Positions 31,466 through 47,082 are shown, counted from the first letter of the stretch. The stretch: DNA of 64,000 nucleotides from Escallonia rubra (GCA_033065855.1 JAVXUO010002114.1:181521-245520); one strand, 5' to 3'. Notes: generated from the letters alone by a model not told the origin. Numbers and translations are program-made.

Positions 31466-34400
31466 ATGATCGACATGAATCGGTACGTTATTTCCGGACC
31501 TACCCATCTCTGCTCCTTCAACTTTCACCGGTTCAGGGACACCAAGATTTATGGGTTCGGGTTCGTTTTGCAGAGGAAGGACCGGCCATTTGAACGGCGT
31601 CGTGTCAAGTTTGTGCTCAGTGCCGAGCTCTCCAAACCGTTTTCAGTAAACTTGGGTTTGGACTCTCAGGTCATTTGCCTTATTGCTATTGCTTCACTTG
31701 ATTTTTAGTTATTTTGTTAGAGTCACACAGACAAATTCACATGTTGGTATGTATATTTTGAAGGATTGGTTGAATGAAAATGATTAAAGGGTTAAATTTT
31801 GTGCAACATAAGAAGCATATTAAAGAATATTGTTTGAATGAAGCCCATTTTGTTCAGAATTAGCTTGGTGAACTCTTTTATGTAGAGAATACAGTTTAAT
31901 TGTTTTATTCATATCAAATGTAAAACTTTTCCACATGTAGAGGAAAGCAGTAGAAGAATATAATTAAACACTACGGAAATGCTACCGTTTTGATTTTAAC
32001 TTGCGGGGTATAGTAATAATGTTATAGCCTCAGGATGGTCTGTTTAAGAAAATAAAGTCTTGCATCGGCTGTTTTCTGCTGGAAATCGAACGGTGAGAGT
32101 GTTGATCACTGTTGTTGCATACTTGGTTACCAGAAATACATACGTAATAATATTCTTGCATTATTGGTGGCTTTTAGGATATAGTTCGTTTACGTAATTT
32201 TTGGTGAATTTAGGGCGAGAAGAGTAGGAACCCATTTAAGGATGCAAAACTGAGTATAGCTTGTCTTTGCCTGCAGATAGGTGGCTTCAGGCTTGTATTA
32301 TCCTTGTCTATAGACTATTGAGCTGGCTCGCCCCATTTTGGTGCTATACATGTGACCTATCGATAAAGTAGAAATGGTGTCGTGCTTCTTTTTAATTACT
32401 TCACCACAATGATCATCTCCGAAAGTGTTGAATGGATTGAATCATTTCAGTAGTACCAAGCTACACTTTTCTTTATCCTTGTCTATAGACTATAGAGCTG
32501 GCTCGTTCCATTTTGGTGCTACATATGTGAGTTATCGACAAAGTAGAAATGGTTTCGCGCTTCATTTTAATTACTTCACCACAATGATCATCTCCAAAAG
32601 TGTTGAATGGATTGAATCATTTTAGTAGTACCAAGCTACACTTTTCTTCTGGCCTGCAGTTTTTCTATGTTGGATGTTGTGTCTGAATCAAGAAAATGAC
32701 CTTGTCACTAATCTGCTGTTTAAGTCGGAAACTCTTTTTAGAATTTCTAATTGAGCTTCTATTACCTTACTTTACTTACTCGCTTGATTGCGTGTCATGA
32801 CCTGTCATGATGATGTTGCCCAACACAAATTGCTTCTAAGACTACTGTTTCTACCCGACTTCTGTGATCATAAGTAAATCCTCTCCTGCTCATTTTCCCC
32901 TTCAATCTTGCGTTAGTATGTATTTTTAGCACAAGATATATAATGACGAGTTTATCTCGTACTGATTTATTTACTCGGTTTGGAGAGTTTCAGTCACATG
33001 AATTGTCACAGTTGCCTTGGATTGGTCCACTTCCCGGGGATATTGCTGAAATTGAGGCTTACTGCAGAATCTTTCGGAGTGCTGAACGGCTTCGTAATTC
33101 ATTAATGGATTCATTGTGCAATCCACTTACTGGAGAATGTAGTGTATCATATGATTTCCCACCAGAAGATAAACCATTACTGGAAGAGAAGTTAGTGTCT
33201 GTCCTTGGTTGCATGATATGTCTCCTCAACAAAGGAAGGGAGGATGTTCTTTCTGGAAGATCCAGCTTTATCAATTCCTTTCGCATTTCAGATGTAAACT
33301 TTATGGAGGAAAAGCTTCCACCACTTGCCATTTTCAGGTCTGAGATGAAAAGGTACTGTGAAAGTATGCATGTTACCCTTGAAGATTATCTGACACCTGA
33401 TGATGCTCAAAAACTAGATGTGTGGAGGAAACTGCAAATGTTGAAAAGTGTTTGCTACGACTCCGGCCTTCCCCGTGGCGATGATTATCCTTGCCATACA
33501 TTATTTGCAAACTGGAATCCTGTTTATCTATCCACTAAAAAAGAAAACATAGAATCTGCCAATTCAGAGGTTTCTTTTTGGACGGGTAGCCAGGTGACCG
33601 AAGAAAGTCTCAAGTGGCTACTGGAGAAAGGGTTCAAAACCATTGTAGATCTCAGAGCAGAGACCGTAAAGGATACTATCTGTAGAAAAGCATTAGATTC
33701 TGCTATTTTGTCCGGGAAAGTTGAACTGGTTAAGCTTCCGGTTGAACTTGGCACTGCACCTTCAATGGAGCAGGTTGAGATGTTTGCAGCTTTAATGTCA
33801 GATTCAAGGAAAAAGCCTATATATCTTCATAGCAAGGAAGGAGTTTGGAGAACTTCTGCCATGATCTCTAGATGGAGGCAGTACATGACTCGCTCCAGAT
33901 TGCATTTTACTTCCAATCAGTCAATCACTCCCAGTGATGTTTCATCTCGTCGTACAAGAGTAATGGAAGAGGCGTTAATTTCATCGAATTTGGAAGAAGG
34001 TACAGCTTTTCATGAGAAAAATGGATCACTAATGGAGAAGCTAGATACAACTCCCATATCTACTGGAGAATTTCCCAGTCAAGTTTTTCCAGCCAGTGAG
34101 AATCAACACCAGAGCAGTAATGGGCCGTATAATGGCATTCATACCACATTAGTGCAGAAAGTTCAAGATAATTACAATGGATCTATGATTGATTGCAATG
34201 AAGTCAGCCCACTTTTTTCCCAGCTACCCCCTTCGAATGTTTTTTCCAGAAAAGAGATGTCTCGGTTTTTCAGAAACAGTAAGGTCTCACCTACAACGTA
34301 CTTTGAATATGAACGGAAACGATTGGAGATATTGTCTAGATCAACAACAAACTATAATGGGGAATTTTCGAGAAGTATAACCACTGATATCGATGCTGAA

Positions 34401-35013
34401 CCCAGGCTTATGGTAGCAGGGAGTTCAAACGGGTCACCAACCAATAAAAACTTATCGTTGAATCCTCAGAGTCCTGCTGCTAGTAATGGGAATTTTCTGG
34501 ATCCCAGTGTTACTAGTAATGTTACCTCTGGCCCCAGCTTAAATGGATACGGTTATAGCGCTGCGATGAATAAGTCAGTTGATCCTATCCGTGCAACAAA
34601 TGACTTAGATAAGGGTGTTACATCTTCAAGCATTAGTGCAGAGCAGAGGAGCAACACTGAAGTTTCCACATCTTCAAGGAATGATCCGTTGGAACTAATT
34701 GAAGGAAATATGTGTGCTTCTGCGACTGGGGTTGTGAGAGTGCAATCTAGAAAGAAAGCAGAAATGTTCTTAGTACGAACAGATGGATTCTCTTGCACCA
34801 GAGAAAAGGTTACAGAATCTTCCTTGGCATTCACTCATCCTAGCACGCAGCAACAGATGCTTATGTGGAAATCTACACCAAAGACTGTATTGTTGCTGAA
34901 AAAATTGGGTCAAGAACTCATGGAAGAAGCTAAAGAGGTAGATGCCAAGATCTTGTTATTCGCTGAAGAAATAGTCTTCTTTGTCTCAAAAATAATCTTC
35001 TTGTACTGTTGTG

Positions 35014-35076
<63 letters not shown>

Positions 35077-38000
35077 ACTCTCACTGTGGGCTGGTTTTGG
35101 GGGTTGGGGGGAAGGGGTTGAGGAGATGGGTCTAATCGTGTACTCTATGACCTTGAAAGGGTAAAACCACAAGAGGCATGAAGTGCTTTGTCATGGGAGT
35201 AAACCCATATGAGGCATGAATTGCTTTGTCAAGGTTGGTTATTAATCAAAATAAAAAGGTAGAGTAGAACATTAATGGTTGATTAAGATTTTTCTAGTCA
35301 TGTAAGTTCGATATCTTGGTTGTACTACAATGGAAGCATGATAGCTTTTCAAGCCTTTTCTGGTTGTGAAAAGATCAGGTTCCCTAATCTAACTTTCAGC
35401 CAGCCTTTTGCTAAGGGCTCTCCCATTACTTTTTAGGTGGCCTTGGATACCAGTTATTTGCTATTTGTTTTTATCTTGATTGATCAGGTTTCATTGGTCT
35501 AGCCATTCAGCTTTTTCTGTGTGAAGTGCAGGTTGCCTCTTTCCTGTATAACCAAGAGAAAATGACTGTTCTTGTGGAACCCGAGGTTCATGATGTTTTT
35601 GCAAGGATACCAGGGTTTGGTTTCGTTCAGACCTTTTATAGTCAAGATACAAGGTACTTTAACTCATGAATCTGAAGTGCAAAAGCATAGTTCTCTGTTA
35701 TGCACAGTGCACTAAGAGGTTTGCTGAGCTTCTTTGATGTCCTTATGCAGCGATCTTCATGAAAGAGTTGATTTTGTAGCCTGTTTAGGAGGAGATGGTG
35801 TTATACTCCACGCATCAAATTTGTTTAGAGATGCTGTTCCCCCTATTGTCTCCTTTAATCTTGGATCCCTTGGATTTCTCACTTCACATGCTGTATGGTT
35901 TTCAACTGCATTTTGAGGTTAAATATCTCAACCCATATATGATTGATTTAGTTACTTTTCACTTTTTTCTCTTTATTTTTACACAGTTTGAAGACTACAG
36001 GCAGGACTTAGAGCAAGTCATCCATGGAAACAGCACACTGGATGGTGTATATATAACTCTTAGAATGCGTCTCCGCTGCGAGATTTGTCGAAATGGAAAA
36101 TTTGTGCCTGGGAAAGTATTTGATGTCCTCAACGAGATTGTGGTTGATCGTGGTTCTAATCCTTACCTTTCAAAAATTGAATGTTATGAGCATGACCGCC
36201 TCATAACTAAGGTATGATCGTTTAGTTCCTTATTACAAAAGATCTTTTTTGAGATGCTTCTCAGTGAATCTCTTGGGTCCAGATTGGATGCTCTTCCTAA
36301 TTTCTTTGTTCCACATGTTAATTTACTTTGTTTCTGTGAAATGAGTATAATTGGGTGTTTGGTAGGTGTTTGTCAGAAAGGGATCTTTTCAAAAGTAAAA
36401 AATCCAGCGGTTAAACCTCCACAAGCAATGTTTTATACTTTTCTTTAATCTCAATATACCAGAAATTTCATTATATCACTTCTAATGTTCTGTCAGTTGT
36501 TTCTTGATAGGTTCAAGGTGATGGCGTCATAGTAGCTACACCCACTGGAAGCACAGCTTACTCTACAGCAGCTGGAGGTTCAATGGTAAGCCAACATTGT
36601 TGTAGTTTGATTTATAACCTTGTCAAAAGCATCGTACCGTGCTAATTCATTTACTTGCAGTCACTACTTTCAGCTTTCCCCCTTTTTCTCCTTGACTTTC
36701 ATAAGTTCGTGACTTCTTGAGATAAGATTCTGATTAACTGCCAGTCTTGTCAATCTAGCACCAGCTAACATAACAAGAAGAAAGTACCCAAGCTTTGATT
36801 ATGGTAGTCTTCATTGCATAAGCCATCATCTACTTTATATAGACGTAGAAACCTGCACTTTTATAATTCTATGATTCCTAGTAACTTCTTAACTTTTCTG
36901 AAACTTCAGCATGGATGCATCGTACAGAAAGACGTTGGAGTGCATATTATTTCCTCTCTGTTTGTTTGAAAGATTTCTTAGGGGATTTGGCCCATGGATG
37001 TAATTTCTCTCTGTTGTATGGCTATTCAAAGAGGAAGGCGGTTTCCGAAGTACATGCATTTGGTGCCTTTAACAAGTCAACTCCTTAAGGAATGAATCTT
37101 ATTGACTGTGTTGGAAGCAAAAGATCTATGGTAGATACAAGGAACATGTTGGAAAGTGTTGTGGGAGGCTTATAATCTTCAGAAGTAACTTAAGCTGGGA
37201 GCTAGCCATGAAACGTGCTTATTGCAGATGAGAGCATTGTATTTTGAGACACATAGAGTGGGCGAGTAGTGCGGAGCTCATTAAGATAAATGGCTTATAA
37301 TTGTGGCTGTATTAGGATAATTGGATATTAACTGAACATCAAATAAAACAAGTTTTCGTTGTGATGCAAAAGAGTTTTAGTGGCAACATTGAAAAAGAAA
37401 TTTTAGGACCCATTAATAAATTCTCTGGACATGTAAAAAATAAATAGCTAATAGAGTGAGGTTTTTCAAACAGTTTTGAACCCTTGATCGTCATAGACCT
37501 TTCCTTTATGCCCATATATATAGCATACTCAAGTTTACTCCGTTTTTTTGTCCGGCCAGATACAATGGTCTAAAGAAGTATAACACGAGCGTGGTCTACT
37601 TTGTGTTGTACAGTGATTGCTTTGTCATCTGACTTTTCTTCTTCGTCATTTTCTCCATCTTTGTTCTCCTCGAAAGGAGTTCGTAAAAGCTGAAGTCACT
37701 TCTTGGATACATGGGATTATAGCTTGAGAGTTCAAAATTGTTAAGAGAAAATAGGAGAATTACAATAGAAAGTAGAAAGTCTGAATCCGCGAGTTACAAT
37801 CTTCAGTCAGCGGATTTACGGTGAGGATACATCCTAAATTGTAATTGAAGTCGCGGATCAGCACTCTGAATGGCAACTCGTCACGCCTGATGGGACGATT
37901 GCATGACTTAGGCTTTGGAAAGGGAGTGGAAGGCAGCGTGCTTTGGCTATCTTCAGATACTGTTTTGCTTTGCAAGCAGTCAAATGTTTTCGTCATGTTG

Positions 38001-38702
38001 CCTTTTTCTCATTTCCTGTCTGTCCACGTAGCCCTTTTTCAGTTGGCATTAAGAAGAAAGAAGAGTAACTAGAATTTGATCTTAGATATACAGCACTTTA
38101 GTAGAGTTTCCTGATACACGCCATGTTGGTGCTGCTATAAAGTTCTACAATCTTATCTTCCACCCAGTTGATTTACATTGGTTGTTACTTGGTAGATAAC
38201 AACATTAGTATCTGATCACGACTAACCTGGAATACAGGTGCATCCAAACGTTCCGTGCATGCTCTTTACACCAATTTGCCCACACTCCCTCTCATTCAGA
38301 CCAGTTATACTTCCAGATTCTGCACGGCTTGAATTAAAGGTGATTTTGTCCTCCTCATTTGAAGTCCTGCAAACTTTGTTTTACTCATGTATCTTATGTT
38401 TTTATTACATTTTGGTTTTGGGTGGGGAGGCGAGGGATGGGCTAGTGGCTGAATATATTAAATTAGCAGACTATCTGAAGGCATTTGCTTCTAAACAGAT
38501 TCCGGAGGATGCACGAAGCAATGCCTGGGTTTCCTTTGACGGAAAAAGAAGGCAGCAACTCTCGAGAGGAGATTCTGTCCGGGTGTCTATGAGCCAACAT
38601 CCACTTCCAACGGTCAACAAGTGTGACCAAACGGGTGACTGGTTTCGCAGTTTGGTACGCTGCCTGAATTGGAACGAAAGGCTTGATCAGAAAGCCCTGT
38701 GA
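31466..38702 (+). CDS. NADK2: NAD kinase 2, chloroplast type
   Basis: Eight exons: 31466-31669, 32994-34937, 35532-35653, 35751-35892, 35987-36211, 36511-36585, 38238-38339 and 38499-38702, giving 1005 residues (Arabidopsis NADK2 is 985). The enzyme phosphorylates NAD to NADP with ATP; the Arabidopsis form is plastidic and binds calmodulin through its long N-terminal region. The catalytic half carries the ACLGGDGVILHA box (GGDG, 770-773), an NE pair (853-854) and TPTGSTAYSTAAGG (890-903). The N-terminal half has a phosphatase-like loop, HSKEGVWRTS (347-356), with Ser where active phosphatases have Cys. The start is the first in-frame ATG after a TGA at 31448; ATG at 31475 is an alternative. 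The exact start of exon 2 (32994) is the least certain junction. The last intron (159 bp) is stop-free and in frame. Confidence 0.95.
32301..32650. repeat. 175-bp tandem duplication in NADK2 intron 1
   Basis: Copies 32301-32475 and 32476-32650 both begin TCCTTGTCTATAGACTAT and end with AGCTACACTTTTCTT, with a few percent of substitutions. It is a local duplication in the first intron and has no coding content. Confidence 0.88.
35017..35080. repeat. (TC)n(AC)n microsatellite in NADK2 intron 2
   Basis: A run of TC dinucleotides passes directly into a run of CA dinucleotides in the second intron. The apparent extension of the long exon-2 frame through it is an artefact of reading past the donor at 34938. 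Confidence 0.9.
36586..38237. other. NADK2 intron 6 (1.65 kb)
   Basis: The donor is after ATG at 36585 and the acceptor is AATACAG at 38237. No gene or clear transposon was recognised inside. Short frames at 37760-37996 and 37845-38072 overlap on opposite strands and show no motif. Confidence 0.6.
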
Positions 38703-41417
38703 AGCTTCTGAGAAGCCTTTTCTTCATATACTGTAAATTACTGTACAGATCATAGGTCGAAAGAGATATAGATAATTCAGCTAAGAAAGGGTACATATAC
38801 ATACATACATATATATATAAAACAGTAGGGTCTGCTAATTTTTACTGAATTTTGTGTTAGCTCATAAATTTCCCCATTTTTCTTAATGTAATTTTTGTTC
38901 GAGTCTGCTTCGTGAAATGCAACGACTGGAAAGAGAAGCACTCATCCTTCCGTTAAGAAAGAAATATAAATCGTATCTTGAGACCAGAAAAGGAACGACG
39001 TTGTGTATTTGAATCTCTGGAGGTGATGATTGTTGATGTCGTGGTCTGTGGTGGAGCAGAATTGAGGGTTGCTATGTGGGTGGGGAAGAAAAAAGACAAG
39101 GGGAATTATGGCAGCACAAAGGTCTAATTAGACAAAATAATTAACTGGAAGTCATAAAATGCAAATGCAGTAGCAGAATATGCATTTTTAGGATCCTTTA
39201 TTTCTGCACGAGATAGCCTTAGAAAAACTAAGGCGGATTAGTTACCTGTTGGTAATGGAAAACCTCAGTATAACAACAAAGTACCCCTGTACATTGGTAA
39301 GAAGAGAAATCGAAAATTTATCTGAAAAGGAGAATAGTTTATGTCCCTAACAATGTAGAACAAGCGCAGGAACCATTATCAACGGACCTGCAGATTGGTT
39401 TGATTTATACTCAGAACCTATGACTCCACTTTGAAGCACACAAACAAGCATGCGAAGGCAGAACTGGGTAGATTTGGGCTCTTGCTGTCACTTTCCAGAT
39501 ATGCTGAAACGGAGGGAGGGCAGTTGTTGGAAGGGCTGTTCTTGGAGGTTCTCCTCTTTGATGAAACCTTTCGTAAGTTACTAATGACGCAGAGATTCCT
39601 TGTTGAGCTTACCTTTTCGTGTCCGTCAATGATGGTCTGCTTATATTAGTAGCACAGTAAATTTGTTGTGGTTTTCTCTAATTCCTGAGATTTCGAAGTT
39701 GAAGATTTTGATTTTGGAAAGGGTACGTATATCACAGAGCACCAGCTTATACTTGTCAAGGGCCTGAAACACCGCCTTCTTCCCTCTACTTCTTACTAAT
39801 TTTCTTGTTTATCTGTAAATTAACGGATGGAGAACTAGAAGGGTCACATTTGCAAGGGATCATCTGCTGTTTAAAGGCAAAAAAAACTGGAAGTCCGAAC
39901 AAAATCTCTACAAACCGAAAGAAAATGAAGGAGATCGCTCCTATCGTAGACTAATTCACCTTCTATAGCTGGTGGAAACTGATTTTTTTTTTCAGCCGAA
40001 CAACTCCTGTTGTATTAATAATCTGATCTGGAACCCCGCAGTCTACTGAATTGGCTCCAAGAGTATCCCTATTCCTCTACACCTCAGAAACTGTTATCAA
40101 TCTTAGTTTATAGAAATTGACTTCATGCTGATTTGTTTTCCAAACCTGGCGTCCAACTGATATTTAATTGACCTCTGACTTTACTCCTTGAAGATATCAT
40201 ATAAGTTTCGGTCTTTGTCAAAGTTGTTTGAAAATTATAGTAACAGGGATTTGACTCTATGGGTGTTGCAGCCTCTACGTTTTTAAATTGTTTTGCTTGA
40301 AATAGGAAAAAGCAAGTGATGGGGGTTGTCAACATATTTTGTCCCTTGGGTTCTAGTTCTACATTTAGATAACTCTCCTCTCTGTATTTGCAATAGCCCT
40401 TATCAGTTTATGATGCTTTCTTGAACCTAATTCTTTTATGGTGGTTTCTATGACATTTGATAGAAGACATTGGTTTTTTGTCATAAGCCATTATCTCCTT
40501 CTCATTAACTTGATAACACCTTGTACTTCATCCTGGCCACTAGTGTGGAGAGTTATTGTTACCGGAATACAGTCTAGAAATAGTTGAATGTACGGAGCCT
40601 TAACCTTGAGCAGCTCTGTTCGATATAAAATATTAATAACCCTGATACAAAATGAAAGGTACACAAAAGTTCTGTAACTGAATAAACAAGGAAACATCCG
40701 ATGGAACATGCTGCATAATTGGACCTAAAAGTGTTTCTTAATAATAGAAGTCTGAGAGGGACGGAGTAGCTGTCAAATCACATAATACTACAGTTGGCCT
40801 TGACAGACTCCAAGCAGTGTTACAACAGGCTCTGATATGCCAGTCGAACCATGAGGGTTGTACAGCTGAGTGTGCCTAGCAAGAAAAAACCAAGTTTATT
40901 CTTGTAGACTAAGGGCAAGGCATGACAGGAGTACTATGAACCAAGGGCCGGGATTCAGATGATATTTGTTATACTAGCTGTAAACTAGATTATCCTACAA
41001 CTAAGATTAGACATTTAAGGTAGCACGTGGTTCATAGCATTGTAGAAAGCCAGCCAGATGCAATTCCTTAAAAAAACATTGCTAATAAGAGTACTGGAAA
41101 AAGTACTTCTGATGATCTGAAAATTTACAAAGCAAAGAGTACAAGTACATTAAGCACCCAAAATTACAAAAAGGGTAACAACCATAAGAAAACAAGCACA
41201 TTAAACCTCACACTTAAGCTTACTGTCATCTTCTACATTTGTAGATGCAGAATAACAAGCCAGAACTATAGAATTTACCCACTTTGGCAAATATTACCCC
41301 TACTTATAAACCCAAAAAGGAACAAAAAGGGGGATAACTGCATAAACATCCCTCATACTATGGCAAGTTTAGGCGATATCCCCTCATTCTACATTACCGT
41401 TCCACATATATGGATTT
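38703..41417. other. Intergenic DNA between NADK2 and ACC oxidase (tail to tail)
   Basis: The two genes converge here, so both 3' untranslated regions should lie in this stretch. No further gene is recognised; frames at 39431-39649, 40123-40335 and 40491-40709 are short and without motif. No clear repeat was found. Confidence 0.5.
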
Positions 41418-43182
<1,765 letters not shown>

Positions 43183-43267
43183 AGAAGTAAGCAGAGAGAG
43201 AGAGGGATGTTGAAGTGTAGGATTATTGACTTGGAAAGGTTGTGGTGATGGAGGAGGTTGGCAAGCC

Positions 43268-43275
43268 TATTTATA
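43268..43275 (-). promoter_or_regulatory. TATA box of the ACC oxidase gene
   Basis: TATAAATA on the minus strand, in the context GGCTATAAATAGG, sits 86 bases upstream of the start codon at 43182. This is normal TATA spacing if the leader is about 50-60 bases. Confidence 0.75.
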
Positions 43276-44965
43276 GCCATTTTGTTAGGCTTCCCGCCAC
43301 CTTGGATGTCAACTCTTAATATTTTAGCCGTTAATTTCAAGTTTAATACAGGGTAGCCGCTGGTCTAAGGTGTTGGACGGCGAGATGGTATAGAATTAAA
43401 AACAAGGTCAATGTTCTGTTAGGTATTGGTAACCCACAACAGAAGCATACACCTTCTGCCTTCAGGTGAGGCATTCTCATTGCTTTACATGTCTATCTAT
43501 ACTCTTCATTGTTTACAACCCCAAGTCTTAACTTACCCAACTATTCGGAATGCAATATATTGTTCTCGCTAAACTAATTAATGTGTCAGAATATATATAG
43601 GGCTATCAATGGGACTTTTAATGATTTTTCCAACAATAACGAACTATTTTTTTATAATTTTCTCATTCAGTCCGTCTTTTGTATTTAAGTTTGTTTTTGC
43701 ATGTGACATAGATGTCATGTTTGATACCATGTCCTACGCATGAGCTAATTAAACGCTAGCTTCTGTGGCTGCATTTTGCTTCTAATATAAACCTCTGCCG
43801 ACTACCACCGGTCACATGTTGACTATCACGAACCGTTATCTTGCAGCCCCTCCCTCTGACTTTTAACACATGACATGCTCTTGTATGACAAGGGAAGGGA
43901 TCAGGTGATTAAGGTAAATACACTGATTTGTAGGCATAGTTTGAGGGTTAAGGAAGATGACTTCAATAAACAAAGCTATCATCAAACCCTAACTTTAATC
44001 TTATACATTTGTCAACCCCTTATACTAATTATATACTATGTGTTGACAGTTTGATGATCCATAATATATTTGTTCCTAGAGAATTATCTGTGGAGTCATG
44101 AGCATTGTGGGACGTACACTTGGCACGCCGAGGCCTTCAGCTTCATTGTGATTGTTTGTATATTAGGGCACCATTTCAACGCGATCTGATCAAGAACATA
44201 TATTAAGAAACATACCAGTTCAAATGGTACTTGTAGTACATATATACCAGGCCATTTTTGTTGAGGTGCATTGTGTAAGCAGTCAAGTTGTATTAGTGGG
44301 CATGATTACAGGTAACCATCCACTCCAACCATAACCACCGTGGCTGTTCAAGAGTAGGACATTGTTTAATATCATGGAGGAGAAAACCTTCGCTGGTCCT
44401 AGCCATTCACGCAGCAACCGCCAAGTATAACGTTCAATTTAGGTTATTGTTTCCTCTAAGAGTGAAACACGTGAATGACCGTCGTATTCAACAAAATCTA
44501 ACAATGAGAAAGTGAAAATTTAATTGAAGAACTATGAACATCGCAAACAAATCTCTATCGACAAAAAATATCGGCACAATAAAGAATAAGAAACGTGGAG
44601 AGGGTCATTTGTGTCACAAAATGAGTGTTGATATCCCAAGTGAACAAAATATGACGGCTAGATGAAATAAAAAAAAATAAAGCAGTAAAAGAGAGAAGTG
44701 ATTTGTGATAGAGAGAAAGACTCACCGTAGAGATAATTGTCAAATTTTAAGTTTCATAAAATGAGATTATCTCAAAGGAGGCTATGGTCAACTTATTATC
44801 ATTTTGTGAGAGATATTTTTGAAACTTAAGTAGGATTAGTAGGTTTAAAATTTTTGAAAATTTATTTTACAAATTTAGAATTTATAAAAGGTCATTTTCG
44901 GGAGGAAAAGGTCAACTTAGTATTTTATTCTGAGAGATAATTTTGGAATTTTAAATAAGATCATT
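43276..44965. other. ACC oxidase upstream region
   Basis: AT-rich DNA without a recognisable gene; presumably holds the distal promoter. The frame at 44555-44743 (minus) is short and hydrophobic and has no family signature. Confidence 0.45.
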
Positions 44966-45020
44966 GAGTAATATTCATGCATGCTGGTTAGCTACTGTAC
45001 GATTCTCTTCCTTCCCTTTG

Positions 45021-45058
<38 letters not shown>

Positions 45059-46164
45059 CCTCACATGTTAGTGAGTAAGAGTGTCCCTGACAAAGCATTC
45101 AAACTTCATGAGGGAGACAAAGAAACGGTCTAGGGTGGCTGTACATAGATTTAGTTTTGGGTCTGTGTCTTTCCCCGTTCTTTATTCACAATCATTTACT
45201 ATAAAATTTGCATAATTGGTCCTCAAAGTCTTCGGCGTCGTGGGCATCATCCCAATTAAGCCATTGTTGACCTAGTTTTTAATTAACTGCAAATTAAACC
45301 GAAGGATCTGGCTGACTTAGGGTTTTGGATTAACTACCGATGAATGTGTGTGTGTGTGTGTGCGCGCGCGCGCGCTTATTAATAATCTGAAGTTTTGTAA
45401 AGAATTACTTTTAGAATAAACTAATGGATTTTAAGTCTTTTAATTAGCCAAATGGCGTTACTAGTATTATATAAAGCATTCTTTTTTATTTTTTTTGTGG
45501 GTTGCTTAAATACTTGTGTGAACCTACGTCTGGTTTCGTGTGGATTCGGTAATAAGAATGCATGCTGGTGTGACCTAATTTCATGAGTATAACTCTTTTT
45601 TATTCTCGAAAAATCAATAAATATAGAAGGTGATATTATCTGGATAGTTTTATAGCCCTTAAACTAGGCCAATCCAGTAGTTAGAACATGTCCATATATG
45701 GTAGAACGTGATGTGAGCGAGCTACCTTTAACTGATGGCTACCAGTTTGCTTCTTCAAGCTTCCAACATAACTGTTTATGTATCCCTTTATTTGCCGTAA
45801 AGACCAAAAAAGTGACGTACAACAACTAGGACCGTAAATGAATATTCAAATATTCAAATATTTGTTCACCGTTGCATTTGCATTTATTTAGAGATGATGT
45901 TATGAAATATATATTTTGATCGATTAATATCTCTATTTTGTTAAAAGAAACAAAAGAGAGAAACCCGCCTCCAAGGAGATAGAAGTACAAATACATTTAT
46001 GATAAAGCCTACGTGTGATCTCTTGATATCTGTTCGGGCTACAAGATATTTTGTGTATAATCTTTTGCTTCATAAACATAGGTATACAAAGTTATACACT
46101 TTTTGATTTTCGGTCTTCGCACAAAGTTATACTTCAATATCTTATTTTTGTATGGTGCATGATG
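44966..46164. repeat. Direct repeat copy A (1.2 kb)
   Basis: This segment, from GAGTAATATTCATGCATGCT to TATGGTGCATGAT, recurs at 50219-52527. The first ~650 bases are nearly identical; the last ~400 have more substitutions and small indels. Copy A has a (GT)n(GC)n run at 45343-45375 that is only a short GT run in copy B. Copy A lacks about 31 bases next to the transposon site of copy B. It has no coding content. The ends do not show the TG...CA of an LTR. Confidence 0.9.
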
Positions 46165-47011
46165 GGATGATGGTAGAGCTACAAATTAGGTGGGTTGAAC
46201 GGGCCCAAGAGTCAGACCGTACCGAACCAACTCCTAAAAACTCGTACCAATGTCGAGCTCAGCCGATCTACGGCCAAATAATATCAGTTAATGCCCCAAA
46301 CCAAGAAAATTTGGGTGGGCGCTGACTAAACACGGGTTGCCTACGTACGGATTGTCTATGGTTACAAATTAGTTTTTATTTACTTACTTTTTAATCGTAT
46401 CAATTACCATCCAAGTCTACTTATTAGTCATGAATTTTTGTTTATTTCATCTTTAAGCATACCAATTACCATTCAAGTCTGTTAATTAGTCATGATAATG
46501 AAGAAAGTAATATGAAATCTCAAAATGGATTTAAATATAAGTATGAAAATAAAGTTTTAGGACAAAATAAAATAAAAAGAAAAAGACAACAGCCTCCAAA
46601 TACACTCTTATGAAGTCTAATCATCATATCGTATGATAAGAAACAGCAGAAAAGAAGAAGTATTCAAGGTCTTCAAATTAATACATATGGTTAGAGAATT
46701 TTAAAAAAAAAAAAAAAAAAAAAACACACACACACGTACACACATTTGTACACATAAGTTAAATATACAATTTACAGTATATAAAGGCTGGATAGGCTAG
46801 GTGGGTCTTTATAAATCTTTTTTCTTGTCCAGCCCATATTTTTTACAGGTTCAAAATTTCATGCCCATGTCCACCAGAATCTCTATAAAGTAAGTTCTTG
46901 CCCAAATTTTACAAGCTGACACGAGTTGTCCAGCCCAAGTTGCTCCCTTAGATGATAGTGTTGTAGTTGTGATGGGTTGCGGTTTGGGTTGGTATCAAGA
47001 TCTTTTGGGTA

Positions 47012-47082
47012 GTGAGCTTGTAGTGGTGGTAGTGGAGGTGGGTATGGGGTAGTGGTGGTAGTGGAGGTGGGTATGGGGTACT
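47012..47082. repeat. ~31-bp tandem repeat, GGTGGTAGTGGAGGTGGGTA
   Basis: Two copies in tandem of a G-rich unit of the form GTGGTGGTAGTGGAGGTGGG followed by TATGGGGTA. No coding meaning is apparent. Confidence 0.8.

Noticed and set aside
34938-35135. Extension of the long NADK2 exon to a stop at 35135
   Set aside because: The family sequence ends exactly at GAG|GTAGAT and resumes at 35532 with VASFLYNQ; the extension runs through a (TC)n(AC)n microsatellite.
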